Positions 1 to 7,889 of a DNA stretch of 64,000 bases are shown in pieces. The stretch covers positions 248,001 to 312,000 of the forward strand of contig CAVSJQ010000002.1 in assembly GCA_963728355.1 (NCBI GenBank), read 5' to 3'. Each line of letters starts with the position of its first letter. Positions within the stretch are counted from its first letter, which is position 1. The position numbers were made by a program, and so were the translations under genes. The notes beneath the pieces are model-generated. The model did no database searches and had not been told where the DNA came from. It worked only from the letters and a program-made list of their open reading frames with translations. The DNA is from Sva-07 sp963728355. GTDB lineage: Bacteria > Actinomycetota > Acidimicrobiia > Acidimicrobiales > Ilumatobacteraceae.

Positions 1-12
1 GAGCATCGTCGG

Positions 13-1680
13 TCAGTCCACGGCGAGGCGTCCGAGCCCGGCGCGAACGGCAGGCGGGATCTCGTCGGCTCCGCCGAAGTACTCGGCGAGGCGGCGTTCG
101 GCATCGCTCCCGAAGAGGATCTCAGCCACCTCGGCGAGGCCGGCCGAGCTGCGGATGTCGTCATCGTGCACGACCAGATCGATCTTCGAGCGGCGGCGCA
201 TGAAATCCTCGAGCTTCGTCACCATCTCGGTGCGGGCCGCCGCGTGGAGTTCGACACGGAGATAGTCGGCCGACCCCATGATGTCCTCGGCCATGCGGGG
301 GTCTTCGCGGATGGCTTCCAGCATCGCGAAGGCGCGTCGGCCGTAGCGCCGCCACAGCCGGTCGGTCAGCGGTTCGGTGTCGGCCTTGGTGCGGAACCGG
401 TCGAGCTGCATGAGGCGCGCCTGGCGATGGAATTCCTCGCGGGTCGCAGCTGCCGGTTCGCCATACCAGTTGTGCAGATCGGGTTCGAGGGGCACACCCA
501 GGCGTTCGAGCTCGTCGGCGACCTCCTCGCCGACGTTGATGCAGTCGGTGAGCTTGCCGCCGAACACGGTGACCACGCCACGCGTGCGGTCGCTCTCGAT
601 CGCATGTTTCCGGCTGAGCTTGGTCCAGTCGACGTCGCTCTGGTCGCCGCTGCGGCGCTTGACGACCAGCGGGCGCACACCGCACCGTTCGGCAATGATG
701 TCGCTGCGGGTCAGCGGCGCTGCCAGATCCATGCGCGCATTGATCTGGTCGAGGAGGAAGTCGATGTCGTCGCTGGTGACCTCGGTGAACGGTGTGTCGA
801 CGCGGGTGTCGGTGGTGCCGATCACCGACCGCCGGCCCATCGGGATCACGTAGAACAACCGCTGCGAATCGTCGAAGAAGGCGAGCACCTTGTGATGCTC
901 GGTGGTGGTGAGGCGGGGCACCACCAGGTGGATGCCCTTCGAGTAGACGATGCGGTGCTCGGTGGTGAGACCCCATTGCTGGTTGACCTCGTCGACGAAG
1001 GGTCCTGCGGCGTTGACGATCGTGCGTGCGGTGGCGGCGAACTGCTCGCCGGTGTCGACGTCGCGCAGTTGCACCGTCCACTGGCCACCGGAGCGCTCGG
1101 CCGAGACCATCTCCACGTAGTTGGCGGCGGCGGCGCCGGCCTCGATCGCCGCCCGCACGAACGAGAACACGAACCGGGCGTCGTTGTCGACGAGGATGCC
1201 GTCGTAGTACTCGATGCCGCCGAGCGCGTTCGACGTGTCGATCGCCGGTTCCTCGCGCTCGATGTGGTCCCTCGACAGCACCCGCGGGCGGCGTGTCCCG
1301 AACATGCCGATGATCCAGTAGGCGAGCGAACCGAGCCCGGCGAACCACGGCTTGTACGGCGAGGTCTCGTCGAGTGTCGCGTAGAACCCGATCTGCTCGA
1401 TGTTGGCCGGGTACGCCTTCATCAGGCGGTTGCGGGACCGGCACAGCTTCCAGACCAGCAGCAGTTCGAAGTTCTCGAGGTACTTGAAGCCGCCCCACAC
1501 CAGGTTCGACGACGCTTGGCTGGTGAAGTGGGCGAAGTCGCCGCGGTCGATGATCGCGACCTGTGCGCCTCGTCCTGCCAGCGAGGCCGCCGCGACCGCA
1601 CCGTTGATCCCCCCGCCCACGACCAAGGTGTCGAACGTCTCGGTCCGCAGACGCTCGAGGTGGCGATCACGAAGGGTCAT
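13..1680 (-). CDS. glpD: glycerol-3-phosphate dehydrogenase (FAD)
   Basis: The 555-residue product oxidises sn-glycerol 3-phosphate to dihydroxyacetone phosphate and passes electrons from FAD to the respiratory chain at the membrane. A Rossmann dinucleotide motif GGGING lies at residues 22-27. A DAO fold follows, with the family signature FGGKLTD near residue 400 and a helical C-terminal DAO_C domain. Length is typical for aerobic GlpD. The ATG at 1680 overlaps the TGA of the rhomboid gene as ATGA, so the two genes are probably one transcript and translationally coupled. No glycerol kinase or facilitator is in view, so a role in phospholipid or glycerol turnover is inferred only from the family. 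Confidence 0.93.
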   Translation of the reverse strand: MTLRDRHLERLRTETFDTLVVGGGINGAVAAASLAGRGAQVAIIDRGDFAHFTSQASSNLVWGGFKYLENFELLLVWKLCRSRNRLMKAYPANIEQIGFYATLDETSPYKPWFAGLGSLAYWIIGMFGTRRPRVLSRDHIEREEPAIDTSNALGGIEYYDGILVDNDARFVFSFVRAAIEAGAAAANYVEMVSAERSGGQWTVQLRDVDTGEQFAATARTIVNAAGPFVDEVNQQWGLTTEHRIVYSKGIHLVVPRLTTTEHHKVLAFFDDSQRLFYVIPMGRRSVIGTTDTRVDTPFTEVTSDDIDFLLDQINARMDLAAPLTRSDIIAERCGVRPLVVKRRSGDQSDVDWTKLSRKHAIESDRTRGVVTVFGGKLTDCINVGEEVADELERLGVPLEPDLHNWYGEPAAATREEFHRQARLMQLDRFRTKADTEPLTDRLWRRYGRRAFAMLEAIREDPRMAEDIMGSADYLRVELHAAARTEMVTKLEDFMRRRSKIDLVVHDDDIRSSAGLAEVAEILFGSDAERRLAEYFGGADEIPPAVRAGLGRLAVD

Positions 1681-2624
1681 GCCGCGAACACGATCATGAC
1701 GACGGCGACCACGCTGCCGACCCCGACGAGCACGGGGGTGGCCCATGTCATCCAGGACGGTCCGCGTCGGTAGGGGGGCGCCAACATGACCGCGCCGCAG
1801 ATCGCTCCTGCCACCGCGCCGCCGATGTGGCCGCCGATCGAGATCCCGGGGATCGCGAACGTGATGAACAGGTTGAGGATCAGGGCGGTGCCGATCCCGG
1901 TGGTGAACGGGTTCACACCGCGGCGCCACAGCCCCACCGTCGCGGCCGCCAACAGCCCGAACACGGCACCGGACGCTCCCGCCGTGATGCCTCCGCTGTC
2001 GAGCAGGACCACACCGAGCGATCCACCGAGGAGCGACGCCATGTAGAGCAGCAGGTAGTTGACGCGTCCGAGAGCGGGTTCGAGCATCGGGCCGAGCACG
2101 TACAGGAAGTACATGTTGAAACCGAGATGGATGATGCCGAAGTGCAGGAATCCCGACGTGACCAGGCGGTACCAGCCGTCGGGCTCGGTGATGTAGATGC
2201 CGCCGTCGTCGCTCTGCCAGGCGATCGGCTGGACGAGCACGTCCTTGCTCAACCCGAGCCGGAGATGGATGTCGGTGATGCCGCCACTGAGGGCGGTGGG
2301 CTCGCGGGTCGCCACCAGCACGAGGATGAAGACGGCGACGTTGATGGCGATCAGCACCATCGTCACCAGGATCGGCTGACGGGCCGACCAGAAACGGGCA
2401 CGGGTGCGGGCGTCGGGTCGGCTGGCCTTGGCGCACTCGGGACAATGGCTGCCGACGGTCGCCTGGACGAGGCAGGAGTCGCAGGCGGGCCGGCCGCACC
2501 GGGTGCACCGTCGGCCGGCGGGACGGTCGGGGTGGCGGTAGCAGGCCGTGGCCGTACCGGTGCTGCGTGATGGGTCGGCGGCGGCGCCACGCGGCTCGGG
2601 CGGCGGTGGGGGAGGCAGCGGCAC
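1677..2624 (-). CDS. rhomboid family intramembrane serine protease with N-terminal zinc ribbon
   Basis: This is a 315-residue membrane protease that would cleave transmembrane segments within the bilayer. A proline-rich start is followed by a B-box-like zinc-binding stretch with paired cysteines (CTRCG, CDSC, CPEC, about residues 40-65) and then about six hydrophobic helices. The catalytic dyad is visible as Ser218 in GASGAVFG and His266 in GGHIGG. The HxxxN oxyanion motif (HLGFN) is also present. I chose the GTG at 2624 because TACCCT lies just upstream and because a longer reading would run into the preceding gene. It is coupled to glpD by an ATGA overlap. The substrate is unknown. Confidence 0.9.
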   Translation of the reverse strand: MPLPPPPPPEPRGAAADPSRSTGTATACYRHPDRPAGRRCTRCGRPACDSCLVQATVGSHCPECAKASRPDARTRARFWSARQPILVTMVLIAINVAVFILVLVATREPTALSGGITDIHLRLGLSKDVLVQPIAWQSDDGGIYITEPDGWYRLVTSGFLHFGIIHLGFNMYFLYVLGPMLEPALGRVNYLLLYMASLLGGSLGVVLLDSGGITAGASGAVFGLLAAATVGLWRRGVNPFTTGIGTALILNLFITFAIPGISIGGHIGGAVAGAICGAVMLAPPYRRGPSWMTWATPVLVGVGSVVAVVMIVFAA

Positions 2625-2736
2625 GTGATCAGGGTACCGAGTCGCCCTCGCCGGGTGACGCCGAGACGGGCTGGCGGACCCGTCCGGTGGGCGGCCGTCG
2701 GCGCGCCCGTCAGATGGCGCGATCAGCACGGCGTGG

Positions 2737-4494
2737 TCAGTACGGCGCGACTCTCGTGAGCTCGTCGGCGGGTCCGGCAGGGGCGAGCAGGTTGCCCTGC
2801 ACCAGGTCGCAGCCCGCCGCACGAAGGCGCCGGAGCTGGTCGGTGCCGCTCACGCGTTCGGCGACCACCCGCATGCCCAGTGCGTGGGCGAGCAGGACGA
2901 TGGCTCGCACGATCCGGGTGTCCGCATCGGTCGACCCCGACGGCAGTGCCAGTGAGCCGTCGAGCTTCAGAATGTCGGCACCCACGTCGGTGAGCACCGA
3001 CAGGGCGTTGGCCCCGGTGCCGAAGTTGTCGATGGCGACCTGCACGCCCGATCGACGCAGCGCCTTCACCGAGCGGTCGACGTCGGGGTTCTGGCCGAGC
3101 AGGGCCGTCTCGCGTGCCTCGAGCACCAGCCGGTGCGGTTCGAGATCGTGCAGTCGCAGCGTCGACTGCACCGCGGTGACGAACGAGGGGCTCGCCAGTT
3201 GGAGTTGCGACACGTTGACGTGGACGGCGAAGTCGTCGCCGACCACGCCGGTGTCGATCCAGCGACGGGTCTCGATCAGTGCCCGTTCCAAGACGAGCTC
3301 GCCGAGCCGGCCGATGGCCCCGGACTCCTCGGCGATCCGGATGAAGTCCGCAGGCTCCATCTCACCCTGCTCGTGGTGCTCCCAGCGGACCAGCGCCTCG
3401 GCGCCGACGGCGCGGCGGGTGACCGACGAGAACAGCGGCTGGAACTCCACCGTCAGCTTCTTCTCGGTGACGGCGCGGGACAGCTCGGCGGCCAACTCGG
3501 ATCGTTGCCGTGCCGCCGACCGCATTTCTTCGGTGAACATCACGCATCGTGTACGCCCTGCCGCCTTGGCTGCATACATCGCGATGTCGGCATTGGCGAT
3601 CATGGCGGCCGCGGCGGCGTCGTCGGGCATCGCCAGGATCTCGTGGTCGCTCATCGCGACGCCGATGCTCACCGAGAAGTGCATGCCGAGCAGTCGGATG
3701 CGGAGACGACCGGTCAGTGCGTGCTGCATGCGCTCGGCCAGCTCGAGGGCCGCGGCGCTGTCGGGGACGTCGCAGCACACCACGAGGAACTCGTCGCCGC
3801 CGATGCGCGCGATGCGATCCTCGGGTCGCACGCTGTCGGCGAGCCGCCGCGCGGTCGACAGCAGGAGCTGGTCGCCGATCGCGTGCCCGAGTGCGTCGTT
3901 GACGTACTTGAGCCGGTCGACGTCGATGAACATCGCCACCACGTGGCCGGGACGGGTGCGCTGTGCAGCAATCGACTGCGCCATGATCGACATGATCCGG
4001 CGACGGTTGGCCAGCCCGGTGAGCGCATCGTGGGTCGCCAGGTGTCGCAGTCGGGCGGATTCGTCGCGGGCGCGGGTGACGTCGTGGGCGATCAGCCCGA
4101 TGAATCCGCCGCCGTCGACCGTCGGGTCCCGTCGGGCGGCAACGGTCGCACGCAGGACCCGGGGCTCGCCGGCGCCGTCGGTGCGGTCGACGTCGCCCTG
4201 CCAGGTCCCGTCGTAGCGGCCCGCCACGAGCTGGCGAGGTGCCTGGTCGAGCACCGATCGGAGCATGCCGTGGGCGGGACCGCCCGGCTGAATTGCGTCG
4301 GTCGAGTCGGCGCCGAGCAAGTGCAGCGCGGAGTCGTTGGCCGCACGAACCCGTCCGTCGAAGCCGAGCACGACCACCGCGGTCTGGTCGGCATCGAGCA
4401 ACGCCGCCAGGGCGTCGTGCAGCACGTCGGCAACGGGGGGCGGCAGCGCGCTGCCGCCTGTGTCGCTCGGCTGCTCCTTGTCGATGTCCGGCAC
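2737..4494 (-). CDS. PAS-GGDEF-EAL cyclic-di-GMP signalling protein
   Basis: This 585-residue soluble protein has an N-terminal PAS-like sensor (about 30-145), a GGDEF diguanylate cyclase domain (about 150-315) and an EAL domain (about 335-575). The cyclase looks active, with GGDEF at 232-236 and an RxxD inhibitory I-site (RPED, 223-226). The EAL domain keeps EAL (366-368), the ExxE of LEARE and KxD (510-512). However, the usual DDFG is DNFG (489-492) and the AEGVE loop reads AERVS (545-549). Both lost positions normally bind metal or act in catalysis. I infer a synthase with a weak or regulatory EAL domain. No membrane segment is seen. It stands alone, with its start about 58 bases from the neighbouring lipoprotein gene. 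Confidence 0.9.
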   Translation of the reverse strand: MPDIDKEQPSDTGGSALPPPVADVLHDALAALLDADQTAVVVLGFDGRVRAANDSALHLLGADSTDAIQPGGPAHGMLRSVLDQAPRQLVAGRYDGTWQGDVDRTDGAGEPRVLRATVAARRDPTVDGGGFIGLIAHDVTRARDESARLRHLATHDALTGLANRRRIMSIMAQSIAAQRTRPGHVVAMFIDVDRLKYVNDALGHAIGDQLLLSTARRLADSVRPEDRIARIGGDEFLVVCCDVPDSAAALELAERMQHALTGRLRIRLLGMHFSVSIGVAMSDHEILAMPDDAAAAAMIANADIAMYAAKAAGRTRCVMFTEEMRSAARQRSELAAELSRAVTEKKLTVEFQPLFSSVTRRAVGAEALVRWEHHEQGEMEPADFIRIAEESGAIGRLGELVLERALIETRRWIDTGVVGDDFAVHVNVSQLQLASPSFVTAVQSTLRLHDLEPHRLVLEARETALLGQNPDVDRSVKALRRSGVQVAIDNFGTGANALSVLTDVGADILKLDGSLALPSGSTDADTRIVRAIVLLAHALGMRVVAERVSGTDQLRRLRAAGCDLVQGNLLAPAGPADELTRVAPY

Positions 4495-4552
4495 TACGTG
4501 CTCCTTCTTCGCTCGATCTCGCCACCCGGGAACCTCGCCCCGGAGGGCGAGT

Positions 4553-5206
4553 TCACCGCTGGTAGAACCCGGTCACGTCGGTTGACGCGATCGTGAGCGT
4601 TGCGATGGTGTCCAGGAATTCGGTGGCAGGATCTCCATCGGCAAGTTCGAGCTGTTGGTTGAGCGCGTACGCGGTCAACCGGTATCGATGGGTGTCGTCG
4701 CCGGGCGGCGGGCACGGTCCCGCATAGCCGACGTCGCCGAAGAAGTTGAGCGCCTGCAACGCTCCGGGGGGAACGTCGCCCTCCACCAGGGCGATCTCGG
4801 CGGGGTCGAGTCCACCGATCACCCAGTGGACGAACGGCTGCCCGTCACTCACCGCAGAGTCGTCCACCAGCGCCACGGCGATCTCGGACGTCCCTGCGGG
4901 TACGGCGCCCCAGCTGAGGGCGGGAGCCACGTCGAGTCCGTCGCAGGTGTACAGCGGATCGATGTCGCCGCCGTCGACCCACGGCGCCACCAGGCCGAAC
5001 GGCTCGAACGTGCCGTCGCCCTGATCGATGGTGGAATCGGCGGCCGGTTCGACGTCGAACTGCTCCTCGACGGTGGTCGCCACGGTCTGGCTCGGGTAGT
5101 CGGCGGGGTCGTACGGCTGCAGTTGTTTGCCGTCGCCCGTGTCGCAGCCGACCAGCAACAGCGCCGCGCCCGCGGCGATGCAGATCAGGCCCGTCCGTCC
5201 ATTCAC
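4553..5206 (-). CDS. YbhB/YbcL (PEBP-like) lipoprotein
   Basis: This 217-residue protein has a lipoprotein signal peptide ending in LLLVGC, with the lipidated cysteine near residue 21. A phosphatidylethanolamine-binding/Raf-kinase-inhibitor-like fold follows. Family signatures are the early YTCDG, then ALSW, the HWVIGG segment and the late GYAGPCPPPGDDTHRYRLTAYAL stretch. Members bind small anionic ligands and their bacterial roles are mostly unknown. The GTG at 5206 was chosen because TAGCCT lies 7 nt upstream, which suggests a leaderless mRNA, and because it starts the signal peptide. It is divergent from mca. Confidence 0.85.
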   Translation of the reverse strand: MNGRTGLICIAAGAALLLVGCDTGDGKQLQPYDPADYPSQTVATTVEEQFDVEPAADSTIDQGDGTFEPFGLVAPWVDGGDIDPLYTCDGLDVAPALSWGAVPAGTSEIAVALVDDSAVSDGQPFVHWVIGGLDPAEIALVEGDVPPGALQALNFFGDVGYAGPCPPPGDDTHRYRLTAYALNQQLELADGDPATEFLDTIATLTIASTDVTGFYQR

Positions 5207-5278
5207 GAGCCGGAGGCTACGCGCTGGCGAGGCCCGGCGGGAATCTTCTGCGGGATCTGCACCGGTAGTCTGGCCAGG
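5207..5278. promoter_or_regulatory. divergent leaderless promoter pair
   Basis: Two -10 elements face opposite ways in this 72-bp gap. TAGCCT (complement of 5214-5219) lies 7 nt before the lipoprotein GTG. TAGTCT (5266-5271) lies 7 nt before the mca GTG. No Shine-Dalgarno sequence is placed correctly for either gene. Confidence 0.6.
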
Positions 5279-6190
5279 GTGACCGAACGCCTCTCGCTGC
5301 TGACCGTGCACGCTCACCCCGACGACGAAGCCTCCAAGGGTGCGCCGACCCTCGCTCGCTACCACGACGAAGGTGTTCGCACGGTGCTGGTGTGCTGCAC
5401 CGGCGGCGAGGAGGGAGACCTCCAGAACCCGTCGTTGCGCGATCCGGGCCAGCCGTTCCACGGGCTGACGCCCGAGGAGGAGAAGGCCAAGGTCGTGTCG
5501 ATGCGGGCCGAGGAACTGGCGGCGTCGGCCGAGGTGATCGGCTTCGACGTGGTCGAGATGCTCGGCTACCGCGACTCCGGCATGGCCGACACCGAGCCGA
5601 ACCACCATCCCGACTGCTTCCACCAGGCCGACATCGACGAGGCCACCGGTCGGCTGGTGGCGGTCATCCGACGTGAACGCCCGCAGGTGATCATCACCTA
5701 CGGCGACGATCAGCGCGGCTATCCGCATCCCGACCACCTGCGCGTCCACGACATCTCGGTGCTCGCGTTCGAGCGCGCCGGCGATCCGGACTGGTACCCA
5801 GAACTCGGCGAGCCGTTCGCGCCGTCGAAGCTCTACTACTCGGTGTGGTCCAAGGCGAGGATCATGGCCATCCACGAACTGATGCTGCGAGTCACCGGCG
5901 AGTCGCCGTTCGAGCAGGAATGGCTCGATCGACCGTCGCAGGACCATCGGATCACGACGCGTATCGACATCACCGGCTACGGACACGTGCGTCGAGGTGC
6001 GCTGCGGGCCCATGCCACCCAGATCGATCCGACGTCGGCGTGGTGGGGGTTCGGCTTCGACGACGAGGAGTTCACGGCCGCGTATCCGTGGGAGGACTGG
6101 ATCCTGGCCCGTTCGCTCGTGGGGACGATCCCCGGCGACGACAGCGAGCGCGACCTCTTCGCCGGTGTCAGCGAACGGGTGTCGCCGTGA
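5279..6190 (+). CDS. mca: mycothiol S-conjugate amidase (PIG-L family)
   Basis: This 303-residue enzyme cleaves mycothiol-S-conjugates to release mercapturic acids, an actinobacterial detoxification step in the cytoplasm. The zinc-binding AHPDDE motif is at about residues 11-16 and the second zinc ligand HPDH is near residue 143. The tail of the family (YYSVWSKARI, then a long C-terminal region) fits Mca better than the shorter deacetylase MshB. The GTG start follows TAGTCT by 7 nt. The TGA overlaps the start of the next small gene as GTGA, implying one transcript. Assignment as Mca over MshB rests on length and the WSK motif. Confidence 0.85.
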   Translation: MTERLSLLTVHAHPDDEASKGAPTLARYHDEGVRTVLVCCTGGEEGDLQNPSLRDPGQPFHGLTPEEEKAKVVSMRAEELAASAEVIGFDVVEMLGYRDSGMADTEPNHHPDCFHQADIDEATGRLVAVIRRERPQVIITYGDDQRGYPHPDHLRVHDISVLAFERAGDPDWYPELGEPFAPSKLYYSVWSKARIMAIHELMLRVTGESPFEQEWLDRPSQDHRITTRIDITGYGHVRRGALRAHATQIDPTSAWWGFGFDDEEFTAAYPWEDWILARSLVGTIPGDDSERDLFAGVSERVSP

Positions 6191-6447
6191 GCGTCCAGTA
6201 CCGGGTCGTCGTGGCGAAGAAGGACGAACGTGTCGACGGTCCCGACAATGCCGATGTCGTGGTCACCGTCCCGCTCGCCGACGCCGCCGCGACCGACTTC
6301 GACCCGACGGTCGCCTACATGCGCGGCGTGTTGAAGGCGTCCGGTCGCTCGCGCGCCGTGTTCGACGTGCTGAAGTCCGGGGCGGCGGCCGAAGCGATCG
6401 GCCGGCTCGTCAGCCAGCGCGGCATGACGTCGCGCAGCGTCCGGTAG
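6187..6447 (+). CDS. small SCP2-like protein
   Basis: This 86-residue product starts at a GTG overlapping the mca stop (GTGA) and is probably translationally coupled. The pattern of an early YRVVV strand, then ADVVVTVPLADAA and DPTVAYMRGVLKASG, resembles the sterol-carrier-protein-2 fold, where the AxMxGxLxxxG segment is typical. SCP2 proteins bind lipids or hydrophobic ligands. It is shorter than the usual domain of about 100 residues, so it may be a minimal version. Its last 133 bases overlap the 3' end of the convergent deacetylase gene, which is unusual. Function here is unknown. Confidence 0.6.
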   Translation: MSVQYRVVVAKKDERVDGPDNADVVVTVPLADAAATDFDPTVAYMRGVLKASGRSRAVFDVLKSGAAAEAIGRLVSQRGMTSRSVR

Positions 6448-7247
6448 CCGATCAGTACGGCACCGCTGGCGTCGAGACGACGACGCAGGTCGTCGCTGGT
6501 CACCAGCTCGAGGTCGTCGATCCAGCCCTGGGTGTGGTCGCCGAGCGCACGGACCTCGGGCGTGTCGATCGCCGGCTGCACGTGGATCTCGGTGACACCG
6601 CTTGCCAGCGCATCGATGGCGGCATGGACGCGCTCGGCGCTCCCGGCGCGCCAGTCGTGGTCGAAGTGGTCGGGGAACACGACGCCCTCGTCCTCGGCCA
6701 GGCGCCGGAACGGGAAGCCGGCCTGTTCGGCGCTGACCGTCGACGGCAGCCGGATCGGAAGGCGGTAGTCGACGGCGAGTTCGAGATAGACGTCGAAGAA
6801 CTCGGGCCGCAACGTGATCGCCGTGAGGTGCGGTGCCAGGTGGGTGACGTCGATGCCCCAGGCCAGTGCCCGCTCGATCTGGGCGCGCAGTTCGCGCAGC
6901 ACCTCGTCGTGGTCGGCGTGCTCCCACAGGTCCTCGAGGGTGCGCGGGAACCCGCCCTGGCCGGACTGCAGCGACGGTGCATGGGTGATCGGACCCCAGC
7001 GGTAGCACTGGTGCTCGGCGTTGAGGGTCAGATGGACACCGAGGTCGTCGGTCGGCAGCGACAGCTTGGCGGCGTGACCGGCCCACGGCGCCGGCACCAT
7101 CAGCGAGGCGCATGTGGCGACGCCCTCGCGGATCGCCCGGTACACACCGACGTTGGCGCCGTGACAGGACCCGAGGTCGTCGCACGACAGGATGACCAGT
7201 CGGGCGTCGGGGGAGTGGCCGAGGCGTTCGGCGAGCGTGGTCTCCAC
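6315..7247 (-). CDS. ChbG/HpnK (YdjC) family carbohydrate deacetylase
   Basis: This 310-residue protein belongs to the YdjC family, which removes N-acetyl groups from oligosaccharides or lipid-linked sugars using a divalent metal. The N-terminal metal motif reads LSCDDLGSCHG, the second region gives GVHLTLNAEH, and the third is DVTHLAPHLTA, all with the expected Asp and His ligands. The family usually ends near LIGYRTLRDV, reached here at about residue 270. The remaining 40 residues are an extension that overlaps the convergent SCP2-like gene by 133 bp. The GTG start follows TAGCGT by 7 nt. The substrate cannot be told. Confidence 0.82.
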   Translation of the reverse strand: METTLAERLGHSPDARLVILSCDDLGSCHGANVGVYRAIREGVATCASLMVPAPWAGHAAKLSLPTDDLGVHLTLNAEHQCYRWGPITHAPSLQSGQGGFPRTLEDLWEHADHDEVLRELRAQIERALAWGIDVTHLAPHLTAITLRPEFFDVYLELAVDYRLPIRLPSTVSAEQAGFPFRRLAEDEGVVFPDHFDHDWRAGSAERVHAAIDALASGVTEIHVQPAIDTPEVRALGDHTQGWIDDLELVTSDDLRRRLDASGAVLIGYRTLRDVMPRWLTSRPIASAAAPDFSTSNTARERPDAFNTPRM

Positions 7248-7280
7248 CGCAGCGACGCTACCGGAAGCGCGTCGGGCTCA

Positions 7281-7763
7281 TCACGAGCAGGCGGCCCACA
7301 GACCGAGGTCGCTGCGCTCGGCACGGCGTGCCGCCGCAGCGAAGTCGCGGGCGAAGGTGCTGTTCGGCTCGATCGTGAGCGGTCGGGCGAAGCCGCGTTC
7401 GACGATGTCCATGTTGACGAAGGTGCCGGAGCCGTCGACGAGGTGCACGTAGCCGAGCAGCCGGTCGTAGTCGTCACGCCCGACGACGTCACGTTCGATG
7501 CGGACCTCCGTGCCTTCGGGAAGCAGCTGCGCGGTGAACGCACTGGCCTCCGGCCCGAAGCACTCGATCGGTGTGTTCGGCTTCTTGGTCTCGGGCGTGT
7601 CGATGCCGATCAAGCGGACGCGCTCGTTCCGCCCGCCGATCGCGACGTCGATGGTGTCGCCATCGACGACGTGGACGACCGTGGCGATCCCGTCGGCGGA
7701 CGTCTCGGCACCCGCGGTGCACCCGAACAGGCACAAGAGGATGGTCACGCCGGCGAAGCGCAC
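7281..7763 (-). CDS. secreted thermonuclease (SNase) lipoprotein
   Basis: This 160-residue nuclease has a short lipoprotein signal (VRFAGVTILLCLFGC) and a staphylococcal-nuclease OB fold. The catalytic pattern is complete: VDGDTIDV, then RLIGIDTPE with Asp and Glu, GPEASAF, and the late YDRLLGYV arginine. It would cleave DNA or RNA outside the cell or at the membrane surface using Ca2+. The GTG at 7763 was chosen because it begins the signal peptide and TAGACC lies just upstream. Longer starts would enter the palindrome at 7802-7865. The upstream thiolase is on the same strand but separated by that palindrome. Confidence 0.85.
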   Translation of the reverse strand: MRFAGVTILLCLFGCTAGAETSADGIATVVHVVDGDTIDVAIGGRNERVRLIGIDTPETKKPNTPIECFGPEASAFTAQLLPEGTEVRIERDVVGRDDYDRLLGYVHLVDGSGTFVNMDIVERGFARPLTIEPNSTFARDFAAAARRAERSDLGLWAACS

Positions 7764-7801
7764 ACCGGCAGGTCTATCCGCGAACTCGCCGCAACGCCGG
7801 A

Positions 7802-7865
7802 ACACCACGTTCGTGTGCGGATTCGGGTGGGCCGGCCCACCCAGAACCTCACACAAACGTGGTGT
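7802..7865. repeat. 64-bp near-perfect palindrome (hairpin)
   Basis: Two 32-nt arms (7802-7833 and 7834-7865) pair at 28 of 32 positions with no loop. The centre GGGTGGGCCGGCCCACCC is a perfect 18-bp palindrome. It lies 24 nt past the thiolase stop and before the thermonuclease, so it may terminate transcription. There is no T-tract, and a mobile palindromic element is equally possible. Confidence 0.75.
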
Positions 7866-7889
7866 CACGCGAGCGTGGGGTCGTGGGGG

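Noticed and set aside
166..1773. Long open frames opposite glpD and opposite most other genes
   Set aside because: They are the usual by-product of high-GC codon bias. Their translations are low-complexity, Arg/His/Asp-rich, and lack motifs.
13..2508. One long frame spanning glpD and the rhomboid region on the minus strand
   Set aside because: Only the part from 1680 matches glpD. The rest is antisense-style, arginine-rich reading through the rhomboid gene, which has its own frame and active-site residues.
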